DNA of 64,000 nucleotides, taken from NCBI GenBank assembly GCA_934229385.1, contig CAKQDH010000001.1:186001-250000 (forward strand). Reading direction: 5' to 3'. This document shows, one piece after another, positions 27,258-37,845 of this stretch (the first letter of the stretch is position 1; each line of letters opens with the position of its first letter). The notes under the pieces are model-generated. The model had not been told where the DNA came from. It made no database searches and saw only the letters and a list, made by a program, of their open reading frames with translations. Origin of the DNA: an uncultured Oenococcus sp. (GTDB taxonomy: Bacteria; Bacillota; Bacilli; Lactobacillales; Lactobacillaceae). A program made the position numbers and the translations under genes.

Positions 27258-28103
27258 ATGTCAAAACAACTTTTATTATCTGTTCAAAAAGTAAATTATT
27301 ATATAAAAGTGTTTACTAGTTTGGATCTTAATAAAAAAGAAATATTAATCCTTCATGATATTTCTTTTAATTTAAAAAAGGGTGAATTGATTTGTTTATT
27401 AGGACCAAATGGATGTGGAAAAACGACACTTTGTAAAATTATAGCAGGTTTAAAGCAACCTACAAAAGGTAAATTATTTTTTTCAGGTTCTTCTTATAAA
27501 AAAATAAACAAAGATATTCATAAAAATATTAGCATGGTTTTCCAAAATGTCGATGTCTCATTTATAGGGGATACTTTATTAGAAGACATAAAATTATATT
27601 TGTTTAATTTGGGAATAACAAACATAAAAAAAAGAATTAATTTTATGAATTCTTTACTAAATATAGAGCCCCTATTGAGAAAACCAATAAGCACTCTCTC
27701 TGGCGGACAAAAACAATTAGCTTTAATTGGGGAATTGATTTGTGTTCAGCCAAAGCTAGCAATTTTAGATGAACCTACTTCTATGTTAGATTCTGACAAA
27801 AAGGAACAAGTCATATTAGCTCTAAAAAAATTAAAAGAAAAATTTAAAACTGCTATTTTATTAGTAACCCATCATATTAACGAAGCAAGTAAAGCAGATA
27901 GAATAATGCTGATGCTAAAAGGTAAGATAACAAAATTTGATGTGCCAAATAAAATATTATTTAATAAGCCATTACTTAAATCACATAATTTATGGATACC
28001 TGATTTTAACAAAACTATAATAAAACTTTCTAAAATTGGTTTAATAAATAACAAAAAAATAATTGAGTACAAAGAACTTAAATCCCAGCTAATAAAAAAA
28101 TGA
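27258..28103 (+). CDS. ECF transporter ATPase (EcfA-type, first)
   Basis: Cytoplasmic ABC ATPase driving the ECF importer. Walker A is GPNGCGKTTL, the Q-loop region is ISMVFQNVDVSF, the signature is LSGGQKQLALIG and Walker B is LAILDEPTSMLD, followed by the switch His in LLVTHH. 281 residues, normal for EcfA with its C-terminal extension. It lies 37 bases after the S component and 21 before the second ATPase. Lactobacilli usually also have a shared ecfA1-ecfA2-ecfT set near rplQ, so this appears to be a dedicated second set. Confidence 0.9.
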   Translation: MSKQLLLSVQKVNYYIKVFTSLDLNKKEILILHDISFNLKKGELICLLGPNGCGKTTLCKIIAGLKQPTKGKLFFSGSSYKKINKDIHKNISMVFQNVDVSFIGDTLLEDIKLYLFNLGITNIKKRINFMNSLLNIEPLLRKPISTLSGGQKQLALIGELICVQPKLAILDEPTSMLDSDKKEQVILALKKLKEKFKTAILLVTHHINEASKADRIMLMLKGKITKFDVPNKILFNKPLLKSHNLWIPDFNKTIIKLSKIGLINNKKIIEYKELKSQLIKK

Positions 28104-28124
28104 GTAATTAAAAAATTTAAAATT

Positions 28125-28967
28125 ATGTTAGAAATAAAAAACATTAATTATAGTTACAATAAAAAAAATGATAGTAAATTTAAGGGGCTAAATAACATAA
28201 ATATAAAATTAAGAAGAGGCAAACTATTACTTTTAATTGGTCCAAATGGTGCAGGAAAAACTACATTATTAGATATAATTGCTGGTATTAAAAAACCAAA
28301 AAGTGGACAAATACTTCTTAACAATAAATCTCTTTATCAAAAAAAAAGATTAAATAAAAAAATTACTTCTCATATTGGATATGTACTTCAGAATGTGGAA
28401 ACACAATTTTTTAATGATACAGTAGAAAAAGAAATTTCTTTTCCACTGAATAAAGATAACAAAGAAACTAATAAAAAAATTGTAAATAAGATTTTGCAAG
28501 CTACAAATTTGAAAGAAAAAAGTGAAATGTCCCCTTTTTCGCTATCAGGAGGAGAAAAAAAACGCTTAGGCGTTGCTATTTTTTTGACTAAAAAGCCTAA
28601 AATATTAATTTTAGACGAACCAACAGCAGGGTTAGACGCTTATTCGTTAAAAAAAATATTTCAAATATTCAAAAGGCTCTTAAAAAATGGGACAATTTTA
28701 GTTATTAGTACTCATAACTTAGAAATATTTTTACCGTTTGCCGATAAGGTGATATTTTTAAATAATGGGATACCAAAATTTCAAGGAAATTTAATGCAGC
28801 TTGGCTTAAAAACAAATATATTTAAAGAAAATCATTTACCTGTTCCTTTTATTTGGAAAATGTTTTATGACCTTAAAAAAGATAAATATTTACCTCTAAA
28901 TGCCTCTGTTCCAAGATCAACAAGGGGTTTAATAAAAGAAATTCTACAAAAAGATAAAAAAAAATGA
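28125..28967 (+). CDS. ECF transporter ATPase (EcfA'-type, second)
   Basis: Partner of the preceding ATPase in the A-A' heterodimer. Walker A GPNGAGKTTLLDIIAG, Q-loop GYVLQNVETQFF, signature LSGGEKKRLGVA, Walker B ILILDEPTAGLD and switch His in VISTHN. 280 residues, with the typical C-terminal extension. Its stop overlaps the ecfT start by 4 bases (ATGA), so the two are translationally coupled. Confidence 0.9.
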   Translation: MLEIKNINYSYNKKNDSKFKGLNNINIKLRRGKLLLLIGPNGAGKTTLLDIIAGIKKPKSGQILLNNKSLYQKKRLNKKITSHIGYVLQNVETQFFNDTVEKEISFPLNKDNKETNKKIVNKILQATNLKEKSEMSPFSLSGGEKKRLGVAIFLTKKPKILILDEPTAGLDAYSLKKIFQIFKRLLKNGTILVISTHNLEIFLPFADKVIFLNNGIPKFQGNLMQLGLKTNIFKENHLPVPFIWKMFYDLKKDKYLPLNASVPRSTRGLIKEILQKDKKK

Positions 28968-29734
28968 AACAAATATTTTTAACATTTAACGAAGTAGATC
29001 CAGTATTAAAATTCCTTGCTAATATTTTTTTAACCTTATCTCTATTTTTCTTTTCCAACTATTTCCAATACATTTTGATGGTTTTTTTAGTTTTAATATT
29101 CATTTATTTAAAAACACCAAAAAAAAATAGTCTTTTTAAAATTTGGTTTCTTTTCATTATTTTAGTTTTAATCAATTTTATTCTAAATTTGATTTTCCCT
29201 AATGGAAAAATAATTTTTAGAGCAAGTTTTATAGCTATTACAAAAACAAATATCTTAGTAAGCACAAGACTTTTTTTATTTCTTCTTTTTGCACAAATTC
29301 TTATTCTAACAACAGACATTCATGAATTATCTATAGGCATTGGTAATTTAATTAATAAAATAAGTTTTAAAAAAATTCCTGCAAATAGTGCCTCAATAGC
29401 TTTATTTTTAACTCTTAAATTTATTGTTGGAAGTAAGGAAAGCTTTTTACAAATTAGAAAAGCCATACAAACTAGAGCAATAATTTTAAAGGGGAGTTCT
29501 CTTCTTAAAACGTTATATAATTATAGTCGTTTAATGCTGCCATGGATTATTATAACTTTAAAAAACGCAACAAGATTAGCTCTTGTCTTAGAAGCCAAAG
29601 GATTTGGGAATAACCAAATAATCCTTAAAGAAAAAAATAAAGAAAATTATTTAATAAATTTACTTTTTATAATCACTATAATTATAATTTATTTAGTTTG
29701 TTTTAGTATGAAATATATTAATATCCTTAACTAG
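28964..29734 (+). CDS. ECF transporter transmembrane T component
   Basis: Scaffold that links the S component to the two ATPases. 256 residues with about five to six membrane segments and the two cytoplasmic coupling helices. The usual Ala-Arg-Gly motifs are altered: the first reads QTRAIILKG and the second LEAKGFG, so the second Arg is Lys. Starts at an ATGA overlap with the upstream ATPase gene. Last gene of the operon; no clear terminator follows. Confidence 0.88.
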   Translation: MKQIFLTFNEVDPVLKFLANIFLTLSLFFFSNYFQYILMVFLVLIFIYLKTPKKNSLFKIWFLFIILVLINFILNLIFPNGKIIFRASFIAITKTNILVSTRLFLFLLFAQILILTTDIHELSIGIGNLINKISFKKIPANSASIALFLTLKFIVGSKESFLQIRKAIQTRAIILKGSSLLKTLYNYSRLMLPWIIITLKNATRLALVLEAKGFGNNQIILKEKNKENYLINLLFIITIIIIYLVCFSMKYINILN

Positions 29735-30048
29735 AATAGAAAATACAAATATTTAATAATTTTAAAAACTTTAACCAAAACCATATTAATTTAGCTTTTT
29801 AATTCCACACGCATTTCTCATAATCCCCTTATTAACTATTAGATTTACTTTAGATTAATAACTAATAATTTTAAAAATAAAGAAAGATTTTCCTACCTTA
29901 AATTAAAAAATTAAAAGTATATGTAATATACTTGTTTATTTACTATTTATTAAAAAACTTAATCTTAAACTTTATGATAAATTTTTAAAATTTACGTTTA
30001 GGTAAAAAACATAACTGTTTTAAGTTTTTATCAAGAAATCACGAACTT
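29735..30048. other. AT-rich convergent spacer
   Basis: 314 bases between the convergent ends of the ECF operon and mnmG. No open frame, RNA gene or strong hairpin was recognised. Confidence 0.5.
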
Positions 30049-31950
30049 TTAAATAAATTTTCCCTGTTTAATATATACACTAAGGATTAACAAATCAGAA
30101 GGATTTACTCCATTGATGCGACTTGCTTGTGCAAATGTTTCTGGATGAATTTTAGACAATTTTTGTTTAGCTTCTGTAGCTATATTAGCAACAGAATTAT
30201 AGTTAATATTTCGAGGAATTTTCTTGGATTCCATACGCTTCATTTTTTTAATTTCTCTTTGTTCTTTTTCTATATATCCTTTATATTTAAATTGAATCTC
30301 TATTTGTTGGGCAACGTAACGATTCGGCACATTTTTTGGTTCTGGAATAAATTTTTTTAATTCTTTATAAGAAACGTACGGCCTATTTAAAAATTCACTT
30401 GCAGAAATATTATTTTTTAAGGGTTTGGCACCCTTTTTCTTTAAAAAATCATTAATTTTTGAATTTTTCTTTATCTTAATTAATTTTAAACGAGCCTCTT
30501 CTTCTTTAATATTTATTTTCTTCTGTTTGAATTTTTCATAACGTTTTTTAGGGATTAGACCAATTTTATAGCCTAAATCTGTTAAACGTAGATCGGCATT
30601 ATCATGTCTAATAATTAAACGATTTTCAGCACGAGAAGTAAGTAAACGATAAGGTTCATTAGTTCCCTTAGTAACTAAATCATCAATCATCACCCCAATA
30701 TAAGCGTCACTACGTTTTAAAACAATTTCCTTCTTTCCTAAAGCTTTTCTTGCAGCATTTATTCCAGCTATGATACCCTGACCTGCAGCTTCCTCATAAC
30801 CAGAAGTCCCATTAATTTGTCCTGCAGTATATAATCCTTGAATTAATTTGGTTTCAAGAGTTGGACGTAATTGATAAGGTGGTATAACATCATATTCGAT
30901 TGCATATCCAGGCCTCATAATCTCTGATTTTTCCAATCCAGAGATAGAATGAACCATCTTCTGCTGAACATCTTCAGGCAAAGAAGTATTCAAACCTTGG
31001 ATATAATATTCTGAGGTATTTTTGCCTTCAGGTTCTAGAAAAATTTGATGACGAGGTTTATCAGCAAAGCGAACAATTTTGTCTTCAATTGAAGGACAAT
31101 AACGTGGCCCAACCCCTTTTATAGCACCAGTAAACATGGGTGCTCTACTAAGATTATCGTAAATTATTTTATGCGTTTTTTTATTTGTATGAGTAAGCCA
31201 ACATGAAAGCTGTTTGCTAACCGGCCGATATTTTTTGCCAAGAGGTTCAAAACTAAAATGATCAGCTTTTTTTCCTCCGGGCTGTTCCTTAGTTTTAGAA
31301 TAATTTACAGTTTGACCATCAATACGTGGAGATGTACCAGTTTTAAACCGTTTAAGCTCAAAACCCAACTTTTTTAAGTTACCGGACAACTTTATAGAAG
31401 GTTGACTGTTATTGGGGCCTGAAGAATACATTAATTCTCCAATAATAATTTTTCCTCTAGCAGCGGTTCCCGTAGTTAAAACAACCGTTTTTGCACTATA
31501 ACATGCTCCGGTATTAGTAATAATGCCCTTAATTATGTTATTTTTTACAATAAGCTCATCAACAATTCCTTGACGTAAAGTTAACTTATTTTGTTTCTCC
31601 AAGGTATGCTTCATCTCAATAGAATACTTTCTTTTATCTATTTGGGCACGTAAAGCACGAACAGCTGGCCCTTTACTAGTATTTAACATTAACATCTGCA
31701 TATAAGTTTTATCCGCATTAAAACCCATTTCTCCACCAAGGGCATCTATTTCTCTAACAACAACCCCTTTAGCAGGGCCGCCAATAGAAGGATTACAAGG
31801 CATAAAAGCCGTCATTTCTAAATTTATGGTTATTAATAAAGTTTGGTTTCCCATTCTTGCGGAAGCTAATGCTGCTTCACACCCAGCATGACCAGCACCA
31901 ACAACAATAACATCGTATTTTTGTGCTTTATATTTTTTTCCTGCCTGCAT
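30049..31950 (-). CDS. mnmG: tRNA uridine-5-carboxymethylaminomethyl modification enzyme MnmG
   Basis: FAD protein that, with MnmE, installs the 5-carboxymethylaminomethyl group on wobble U34. The FAD motif is [48 protein letters not shown], the catalytic-Cys region and [17 protein letters not shown] are all present. 633 residues is full length, including the C-terminal helical domain. It follows mnmE by 35 bases on the minus strand, the usual pair order, but the common neighbours of this pair near oriC (yidC, jag, rnpA, rpmH) are not here. Confidence 0.97.
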   Translation of the reverse strand: MQAGKKYKAQKYDVIVVGAGHAGCEAALASARMGNQTLLITINLEMTAFMPCNPSIGGPAKGVVVREIDALGGEMGFNADKTYMQMLMLNTSKGPAVRALRAQIDKRKYSIEMKHTLEKQNKLTLRQGIVDELIVKNNIIKGIITNTGACYSAKTVVLTTGTAARGKIIIGELMYSSGPNNSQPSIKLSGNLKKLGFELKRFKTGTSPRIDGQTVNYSKTKEQPGGKKADHFSFEPLGKKYRPVSKQLSCWLTHTNKKTHKIIYDNLSRAPMFTGAIKGVGPRYCPSIEDKIVRFADKPRHQIFLEPEGKNTSEYYIQGLNTSLPEDVQQKMVHSISGLEKSEIMRPGYAIEYDVIPPYQLRPTLETKLIQGLYTAGQINGTSGYEEAAGQGIIAGINAARKALGKKEIVLKRSDAYIGVMIDDLVTKGTNEPYRLLTSRAENRLIIRHDNADLRLTDLGYKIGLIPKKRYEKFKQKKINIKEEEARLKLIKIKKNSKINDFLKKKGAKPLKNNISASEFLNRPYVSYKELKKFIPEPKNVPNRYVAQQIEIQFKYKGYIEKEQREIKKMKRMESKKIPRNINYNSVANIATEAKQKLSKIHPETFAQASRINGVNPSDLLILSVYIKQGKFI

Positions 31951-31985
31951 TTACAAAATATCTCCTTAAAAAAATAATTTTTATT

Positions 31986-33374
31986 CTATTTTCCTAAACA
32001 AAAATGACTAAAAAGTTGATCTAATAATTGATCCTGATAAGTATCTCCAATAATCTCACCTAAATAATTCCATGCATCTTTCATGTCGATCTGACATAGA
32101 TCCACAGGCATTTTATTTTCAATTCCTCTTAAAACATTATTAAGAGAATCATTTGCCTTGTTTAAAAGTGCCTTTTCTCTTGCATTAGTTACCAGAATAG
32201 ATAATTGAGAATTTTCTATTCCACTTGAAAAAAATTGGGTAATTTTTTTCTCTAAAATTCTTAAATTGTTTTTCCTAAGAACTGATATTTTAATAAGTTC
32301 CTTTTTACTAACCATTTCGTTAACCTGGTTAATATCTATTTTTAAAGGTAAATCAATTTTATTTAAAACAACAATACGATTTTTGTTTTTTGTAAGTTCG
32401 AGTAATCTTTTATCATCGTTTTTTAGTTCTTCGTTAGCATTAAGTAGAATTATAATCAAATCTGCTTTTTTAATTACCTGTTTAGAACGTTCAACACCTA
32501 TTTTTTCGATTTTATTATTTGTCTGACGAAAACCAGCAGTATCTATAAGTCTTAAAGGCATACCCTTTACATTTACATATTCTTCAATTGTATCTCTGGT
32601 AGTCCCAGCAATATCAGTAACTATAGCTTTATCTTCTTGTAACAGGTTATTCAACAAACTTGACTTTCCAACATTTGGGCGTCCAACAATTGCTGTTGGC
32701 AAACCTTCTCGTAAAATTTTTCCTTCTTGAGAAGTATTTAATAATTGCCTTATTTGCCTTTTTATTCCAATAGTATCTTTCTTTAAACTGTTTCGTGTTA
32801 TGGTTTCAGCCTCATCATATTCTGGATAATCAATATTAACTTCAACGTTTGCTAAAACTTTTAACATTTTGTTACGCAATTTTCGGATAAGCTGCGCAAA
32901 ATTACCATTTAATTGACCTAAAGCTACTTTTCTAGAACGATCTGTCTTTGCTCTTATTAAATCCATAACAGATTCCGCCTGCGTTAAATCAATTCTTCCA
33001 TGAAGAAAGGCACGTTTAGTAAATTCCCCTCTTTCTGCTAAACGGGCACCATTTTGAAGAAGCAGTTGCAAAATTTTATTTGTAGGAATAATTCCTCCAT
33101 GACAATTAATCTCTATGATGTCTTCTCGTGTATAAGTTTTAGGTGCACGCATAAGAGAAACCATTACTTCATCTATTTGTTCTCCATTGCTCGGATCTAT
33201 AATATGACCGTAATTGATTGTATGACTTGCAGTTTTTTTTAAGTCTTTACCTTCAAATATTCTGGAAACTACTTTAATTGTTCCTTTACCACTTACTCGT
33301 ACAATAGAAATAGCTCCCTCTCCAGGAGGTGTAGAAATAGCAGCAATTGTATCGAACTCTGTAGCTTGTAACAT
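31986..33374 (-). CDS. mnmE: tRNA modification GTPase MnmE
   Basis: Partner of MnmG. The N-terminal folate-binding domain has [19 protein letters not shown], the helical domain encloses a Ras-like G domain with [12 protein letters not shown] (G1), DIAGTTRD (G2), DTAG (G3) and NKID (G4), and the C-terminus ends FCLGK, the catalytic Cys motif (C-x-G-K). 462 residues is typical. First gene of the mnmE-mnmG unit; the promoter must lie in the 1.1 kb spacer upstream. Confidence 0.97.
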   Translation of the reverse strand: MLQATEFDTIAAISTPPGEGAISIVRVSGKGTIKVVSRIFEGKDLKKTASHTINYGHIIDPSNGEQIDEVMVSLMRAPKTYTREDIIEINCHGGIIPTNKILQLLLQNGARLAERGEFTKRAFLHGRIDLTQAESVMDLIRAKTDRSRKVALGQLNGNFAQLIRKLRNKMLKVLANVEVNIDYPEYDEAETITRNSLKKDTIGIKRQIRQLLNTSQEGKILREGLPTAIVGRPNVGKSSLLNNLLQEDKAIVTDIAGTTRDTIEEYVNVKGMPLRLIDTAGFRQTNNKIEKIGVERSKQVIKKADLIIILLNANEELKNDDKRLLELTKNKNRIVVLNKIDLPLKIDINQVNEMVSKKELIKISVLRKNNLRILEKKITQFFSSGIENSQLSILVTNAREKALLNKANDSLNNVLRGIENKMPVDLCQIDMKDAWNYLGEIIGDTYQDQLLDQLFSHFCLGK

Positions 33375-34506
33375 AATTATTTATTACCTTAAAATCCTTA
33401 TTAATTTAAACTTATGGTCTATACATTAATTAAACCAAAAATTTTTAGAAATAATCCCAAATTAGAATTTAATATATAAATTAAATTCTAGCAGCCTAAA
33501 GCTTTTTTACTAAGATTTATCTAAAATATCTAAAACACAAAATATAAGATGCTTTATTGTGTTTATACCTTGATCAATTTTGTACTAACGATGAGAATGT
33601 GTCAAAAATGAATAGCTAAAAAGTATTTATTATCACCATGGCCCAAAAAGAATGGGTTCAAAAAATTTTATAAAGATTTGTGATGTTAAGTTTTTTTTCT
33701 AATCCAATTACATTTATAAAAATATAAAAGAACATTAACTATGACTTTGCACTAAAAATACTTAGTAATAATTTGTCGAACACTTTATTTAATATCAACT
33801 ATAATCAATTTTTTATATGTAGGTTTCGATAATAATTAAACCATTTCTTTTAGTTTGTTTAAAGATCAATTTATTTAAATAACCTTCTATTTAATTTTTA
33901 TCTTTTTAACATATTTCACTATCAGTTTTTCCACCTTCATTTTTCAATAATTTTTAAAATCAAACAACATTTTATAAAAACTCGATTTATAAATTTTATT
34001 ATAAGCAATAGAAATGTATGATTAATGCCCTTTAACTGATTCTTTTTTAAATATTTTTATAACTAATCATTTGTAAAAGCTTTTTTGTAAAATCACCTAA
34101 TTTTACTAAAATTAAATATTAAATCCGTTACTCTTATATCTAATATGAATTCTTTTTAATCTTTCTTAAAGGTTTGTGCTTCAATTTTCTTGGCTAAACA
34201 AAAATAAATTGACTCATTAACTATTAAATTTTAAAGTAAGGAGTTTTTATATATTTCTAGACACAAAAACAATAAAATTTCAAACTAGTCAGTTATTACT
34301 AAAACTATTATTTAATTTTTGCACTATATTAGAACGCTATTTCAACTTAATTCCCAATAATATATTCACATCTTTAAATCTTAATTTACTGGATAATTAT
34401 TAAAGAATGCTGATTATCGTTAAACAAAAACTTGAAATATATTTACATAAATTTTAATAAAATTAAAGTTTATCTTTCTTTGTTATAAAAAGTAAATTAT
34501 GCTCTC
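33375..34506. other. 1.1 kb AT-rich stretch without a recognisable gene
   Basis: The longest gene-free stretch of the window. I found no tRNA, tmRNA, RNase P, SRP or 6S hallmark, no repeat array and no long frame. It must contain the mnmE promoter at its left end. At about 33588-33690 a sequence beginning GAGAATGTGTCAAAAAT resembles the inverted repeat of ISL3-family elements and is followed by a short AT-poorer patch (ATCACCATGGCCCAAAAAG), so it may hold an eroded IS; this is weak. Confidence 0.4.
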
Positions 34507-34590
34507 TGCCGTCGGTGGGGGTCGAACCCACATGGTGCTATCACCACTGGATTTTGAATCCAGCGCGTCTACCAATTCCGCCACAACGGC
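34507..34590 (-). tRNA. tRNA-Leu (anticodon CAA)
   Basis: 84-base class II tRNA on the minus strand. Acceptor GCCGTTG pairs with CGACGGC (one G-T), the anticodon stem CTGGA/TCCAG holds loop TTCAAAA with CAA, and there is a long variable arm (TGGTGATAGCACCA). T arm GTGGGTTCGACCCCCAC. First found of a three-tRNA cluster. Confidence 0.97.
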
Positions 34591-34620
34591 TAAAAAACAA
34601 GACTAAGTTTGATCTTGAAA

Positions 34621-34695
34621 GGCGGTACGTGAGACTCGAACTCACGCGTGCCGGTACCACAAACCGGTGTGTTAACCAACTTCACCAGTACCGCC
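34621..34695 (-). tRNA. tRNA-His (anticodon GTG)
   Basis: 75 bases on the minus strand. The acceptor GGCGGTAC pairs with GTACCGCC over eight base pairs, including the extra G-1:C73 pair that is the hallmark of tRNA-His. Anticodon stem CCGGT/ACCGG, loop TTGTGGT. T arm GTGAGTTCGAGTCTCAC. Confidence 0.97.
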
Positions 34696-34699
34696 ATGG

Positions 34700-34770
34700 C
34701 AGGGATAGAGGGAATCGAACCCCCATTAACGGTTTTGGAGACCGTTGTATTGCCATTATACGATATCCCT
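34700..34770 (-). tRNA. tRNA-Trp (anticodon CCA)
   Basis: 71 bases on the minus strand. Acceptor AGGGATA pairs with TATCCCT, anticodon stem ACGGT/ACCGT with loop CTCCAAA, and discriminator G as in bacterial tRNA-Trp. Only 4 bases from tRNA-His, so the three tRNAs are probably one transcript read Trp-His-Leu. Confidence 0.97.
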
Positions 34771-35389
34771 AAAATAACTATCCTTTAAAAGTTTAATCAA
34801 TTGAATATAAACTTAAAAAGTTAACGACGATATTCTACCAAAAAAATAAATTAATTAAAAGCCTAACGAATAATTTATTAACGTTAAAATAATTTTTTTT
34901 TAGAAAGTGCCTATATTATTAATCTAACAATTAAAAATACTTAGCTTATTATTAATTATTTTAATAACTTCTTCTATTAGAGGCCTTTTAATTTTCGGGT
35001 ATAATAATTCGTTAGTTAGAACTAAAACCAAAAATAATTATATCTCAATATAAATAGTTTTAAAACAAATAACTTTAGAATTTAATTTCCAAAGTTAACC
35101 AATAATTTAGAGAATTCTTAATAAGCTTAAATTGATTTACAAGTAACAAAAAAATTACAACCTAAAAAATAATAGACTAATCTGTTAAATAAAAAACAAT
35201 TTTTAAATTTAATAAATAATTTGATAAATAACAATTTAAAATACATACAAATTAAATTTTATCCTTAATTTAGATATATTATTTTTTAAAATTAAAAGTT
35301 AGAGATAAAAGTTGCCCTACAAAAATGGATTATCCATACTTTTTTGTCTGCTTCTAAAAATATATATCCCAAACAAACAAATTTAACAT
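34771..35389. other. AT-rich spacer upstream of the tRNA cluster
   Basis: 619 bases between the 3' end of pheT and tRNA-Trp. A possible extended -10 (TGGTAGAAT on the minus strand at about 34833-34841) could drive the tRNA cluster; its -35 is poor. No open frame or relic was recognised, and no convincing pheT terminator. Confidence 0.4.
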
Positions 35390-37840
35390 TTATCTTAATT
35401 TAATCCCTAACCTATCATTTAATACTTTTGAAATTCTATCGACCTGAAAATTAATTTCTCTATCAGTCAAACTAGAATTAGGGTTAACAAAGGAAAGATG
35501 ATATAAAATAGATTTTTTCCCTTCTACAATATTTTTACCTTGATAAAGGTCCGTAATATTAATCTCTCTTAAGAAGTTTCCTCCATTTTGGGTTATAATT
35601 TTTGAAATATCTGCAACTGGTATATTTTGGTCAACTAATAAAGATAAGTCTCTAGAAATACCAGGATATCTGTCTAAAGGACGATAATTAATATTTTTTT
35701 GATAAAGCCGATATATAAGATCTAAATCTAGCTGGAAAACATAAGTATTTAAATCCCCTAAATTTAAAGTTTGTACCGTTCTAGGATTTACTTCTCCTAA
35801 AAAACCTAAGAAATGTTCTCCAATATAAATATCAGCAGTTCTACCGGGATGCATTTGAAGATGACTGCTACTAGCTTTAAAAGTAATAGGCAATTTAAAA
35901 TCCAAAACGTCTAAAAATTTTTCTACAATTCCCTTTAGGTAATAAAAATCATACTGATAATTACCAGACTGCCAATTTTTTAACTGGGGTCCAGAAACAA
36001 GGCCAGCCAATTGTTTTTTTTCAATTAGGTGGTTAAAATTTTTAGGTTCCGAACTATAAAAAATTTTACCCATTTCAAATAAATGAATATTATTATTTTT
36101 TCTTGCAATATTATATGCAGCAATTTTTGTTAAAGTAGAAAGGACAGATTGCCGTAAAAAAGAATGATCTTTACTTAAAGGATGAGCAAGAGGGATAGAA
36201 AAATTTTTTTCAAAAGAAAACATTGTTGATCGTTTTCTATTGGTAAGAGAATATGATATTACTTGATCAAGGCCAAGACCAAATAAAACATTTCTGATAG
36301 AACGTCCTAACTTTTGTTGACCATTAAGGCCAGAATTATAACTTATAGACTGAGGCAATTTCGCTGGAATTTTATTATAACCAACAATCCTTGCAAATTC
36401 TTCTATTAAATCAGCATCAATATTAATATCCATTCTCCGTGAAGGAACTTCTACAATAAAAGAGTTATTTTTAAAAGTGTATTTAAAAGATAAACGCTTC
36501 CAAATATCGGACATTTTTTGCTTTAAAAAATGTGTCCCCAAACTTTGATTTATCTTTGAAGCTGTTATACTAATATTTTTACTATCCACAAGTGGTTTAT
36601 TATCACTTTTAACATTTGAAAGTTTTCCCTGTGCTATATTACCACCAGCAATTTTTTTAATTAAAGAAGCTAAATAATCTAGAGAATAAGAAATAGTATT
36701 TAAATCTAAACCTCTTTCAAAGCGTTGGCTAGCTTCTGAATGAAGATTGTACCGACGAGCGGTTTTCCTAATTAAAGAAGGATTGAAACAAGCTGCTTCT
36801 AAAACAATATTTTTAGTCTGCTTATTAACTTCTGAATAATATCCTCCCATAACTCCAGCTAACATTAATGGTTCTTTACTATCATAAATAACTATATCTT
36901 CATTTTTTTTCAAATTAATACTTTGCCCATTTATTAATTTTATCGGATCGTTATTTTTAGCAAGGCTAACTTCTATTTGTTTTCTATTTAAGCTATCTAA
37001 ATTAAAAGCATGAAAAGGCTGGCCGAAAAGAAGCATTACATAATTAGTAGCATCAACGATATTATTAATCGGTCTAATACCAGAATTCCATAATCTTTTT
37101 TGCAACCATAAAGGACTTTCACAAACACTTATATTATTAACTATTCTTAAATAATAAGGATAAGCTAGTTGAGAATTTACATGAAGAGAAACTTGCTCAG
37201 AAATTTTCCTTTTCCCTTCTTGAAGTTTAAACGTCGGCTTTTTAAATTTTTTATTTAAAAGAGCAGAAAATTCATAAAGATTTCCTCTAATTGATAACAT
37301 ATCACCTCTATTAGGTGTTAAATCAGTATCAATCATCAGATCATTAATCCCTAAAGCTTCATTAGCATCATCACCAGGTTTTGTTTGGCTTCCGTTAGGA
37401 AATACATATATACCCTCCTCATGCTTTTTTGGCGCTATTGAATCATCAAAACCTATTTCTTGAAGGGATACTAACATCCCCTGGCTTAACTTTCCATCTA
37501 ATTTAACTGATTTAATTTTTTTATTATTTGGTAGGCTAGCTCCAGGTAAAGCCACTACCACTAATTGTCCTCTTTTAACGTTTGGTGCACCTGTTATAAT
37601 TTGATAATTTTTTTCCCCAACATTTACAAAAGTAACTTTTAGGTGTTTAGAATTTTTTAAAGGCTTAATTGTTCTAATTTGGCCAACAAATAATTTAGTG
37701 GATGATTGTATTTGATAACCAGCCTTTCTAATTTCTGTCGATTTTAAAGTTAACAAATTACAAAAACGTTTGAGCTGAGCAAGATTATTTACTGGAAAAT
37801 CTGACATATATTTTTTAATCCAATTTAAAGAAATTTTCAT
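35390..37840 (-). CDS. pheT: Phenylalanyl-tRNA synthetase beta subunit
   Basis: Large subunit of the alpha2beta2 PheRS; it holds tRNA and edits mischarged tyrosine. The 816 residues contain the N-terminal EMAP-like tRNA-binding domain (VGQIRTIKPLKNSKHLKVTFV), the B3/B4 editing core (TPNRGDMLSIRGN, NNIVDATNYVMLLFGQPFHAF), the B5 domain, the catalytic-like fold (RRYNLHSEASQRFERGLD) and a C-terminal ferredoxin-fold anticodon-binding domain (YRPLDRYPGISRDLSLLVD). It lies 5 bases after pheS under the shared T-box. Confidence 0.97.
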   Translation of the reverse strand: MKISLNWIKKYMSDFPVNNLAQLKRFCNLLTLKSTEIRKAGYQIQSSTKLFVGQIRTIKPLKNSKHLKVTFVNVGEKNYQIITGAPNVKRGQLVVVALPGASLPNNKKIKSVKLDGKLSQGMLVSLQEIGFDDSIAPKKHEEGIYVFPNGSQTKPGDDANEALGINDLMIDTDLTPNRGDMLSIRGNLYEFSALLNKKFKKPTFKLQEGKRKISEQVSLHVNSQLAYPYYLRIVNNISVCESPLWLQKRLWNSGIRPINNIVDATNYVMLLFGQPFHAFNLDSLNRKQIEVSLAKNNDPIKLINGQSINLKKNEDIVIYDSKEPLMLAGVMGGYYSEVNKQTKNIVLEAACFNPSLIRKTARRYNLHSEASQRFERGLDLNTISYSLDYLASLIKKIAGGNIAQGKLSNVKSDNKPLVDSKNISITASKINQSLGTHFLKQKMSDIWKRLSFKYTFKNNSFIVEVPSRRMDINIDADLIEEFARIVGYNKIPAKLPQSISYNSGLNGQQKLGRSIRNVLFGLGLDQVISYSLTNRKRSTMFSFEKNFSIPLAHPLSKDHSFLRQSVLSTLTKIAAYNIARKNNNIHLFEMGKIFYSSEPKNFNHLIEKKQLAGLVSGPQLKNWQSGNYQYDFYYLKGIVEKFLDVLDFKLPITFKASSSHLQMHPGRTADIYIGEHFLGFLGEVNPRTVQTLNLGDLNTYVFQLDLDLIYRLYQKNINYRPLDRYPGISRDLSLLVDQNIPVADISKIITQNGGNFLREINITDLYQGKNIVEGKKSILYHLSFVNPNSSLTDREINFQVDRISKVLNDRLGIKLR

Positions 37841-37845
37841 TTTAA

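Noticed and set aside
33588..33690. ISL3-like terminal repeat (GAGAATGTGTCAAA) as an IS relic
   Set aside because: Only about a dozen bases resemble the repeat, no partner repeat and no transposase trace was found; kept as a remark in the spacer entry only.
34515..34772. An 85-codon open frame on the plus strand across the tRNA cluster
   Set aside because: It is the reverse complement of three perfect tRNAs (Leu, His, Trp); the frame is an artefact of their GC-rich sequence.
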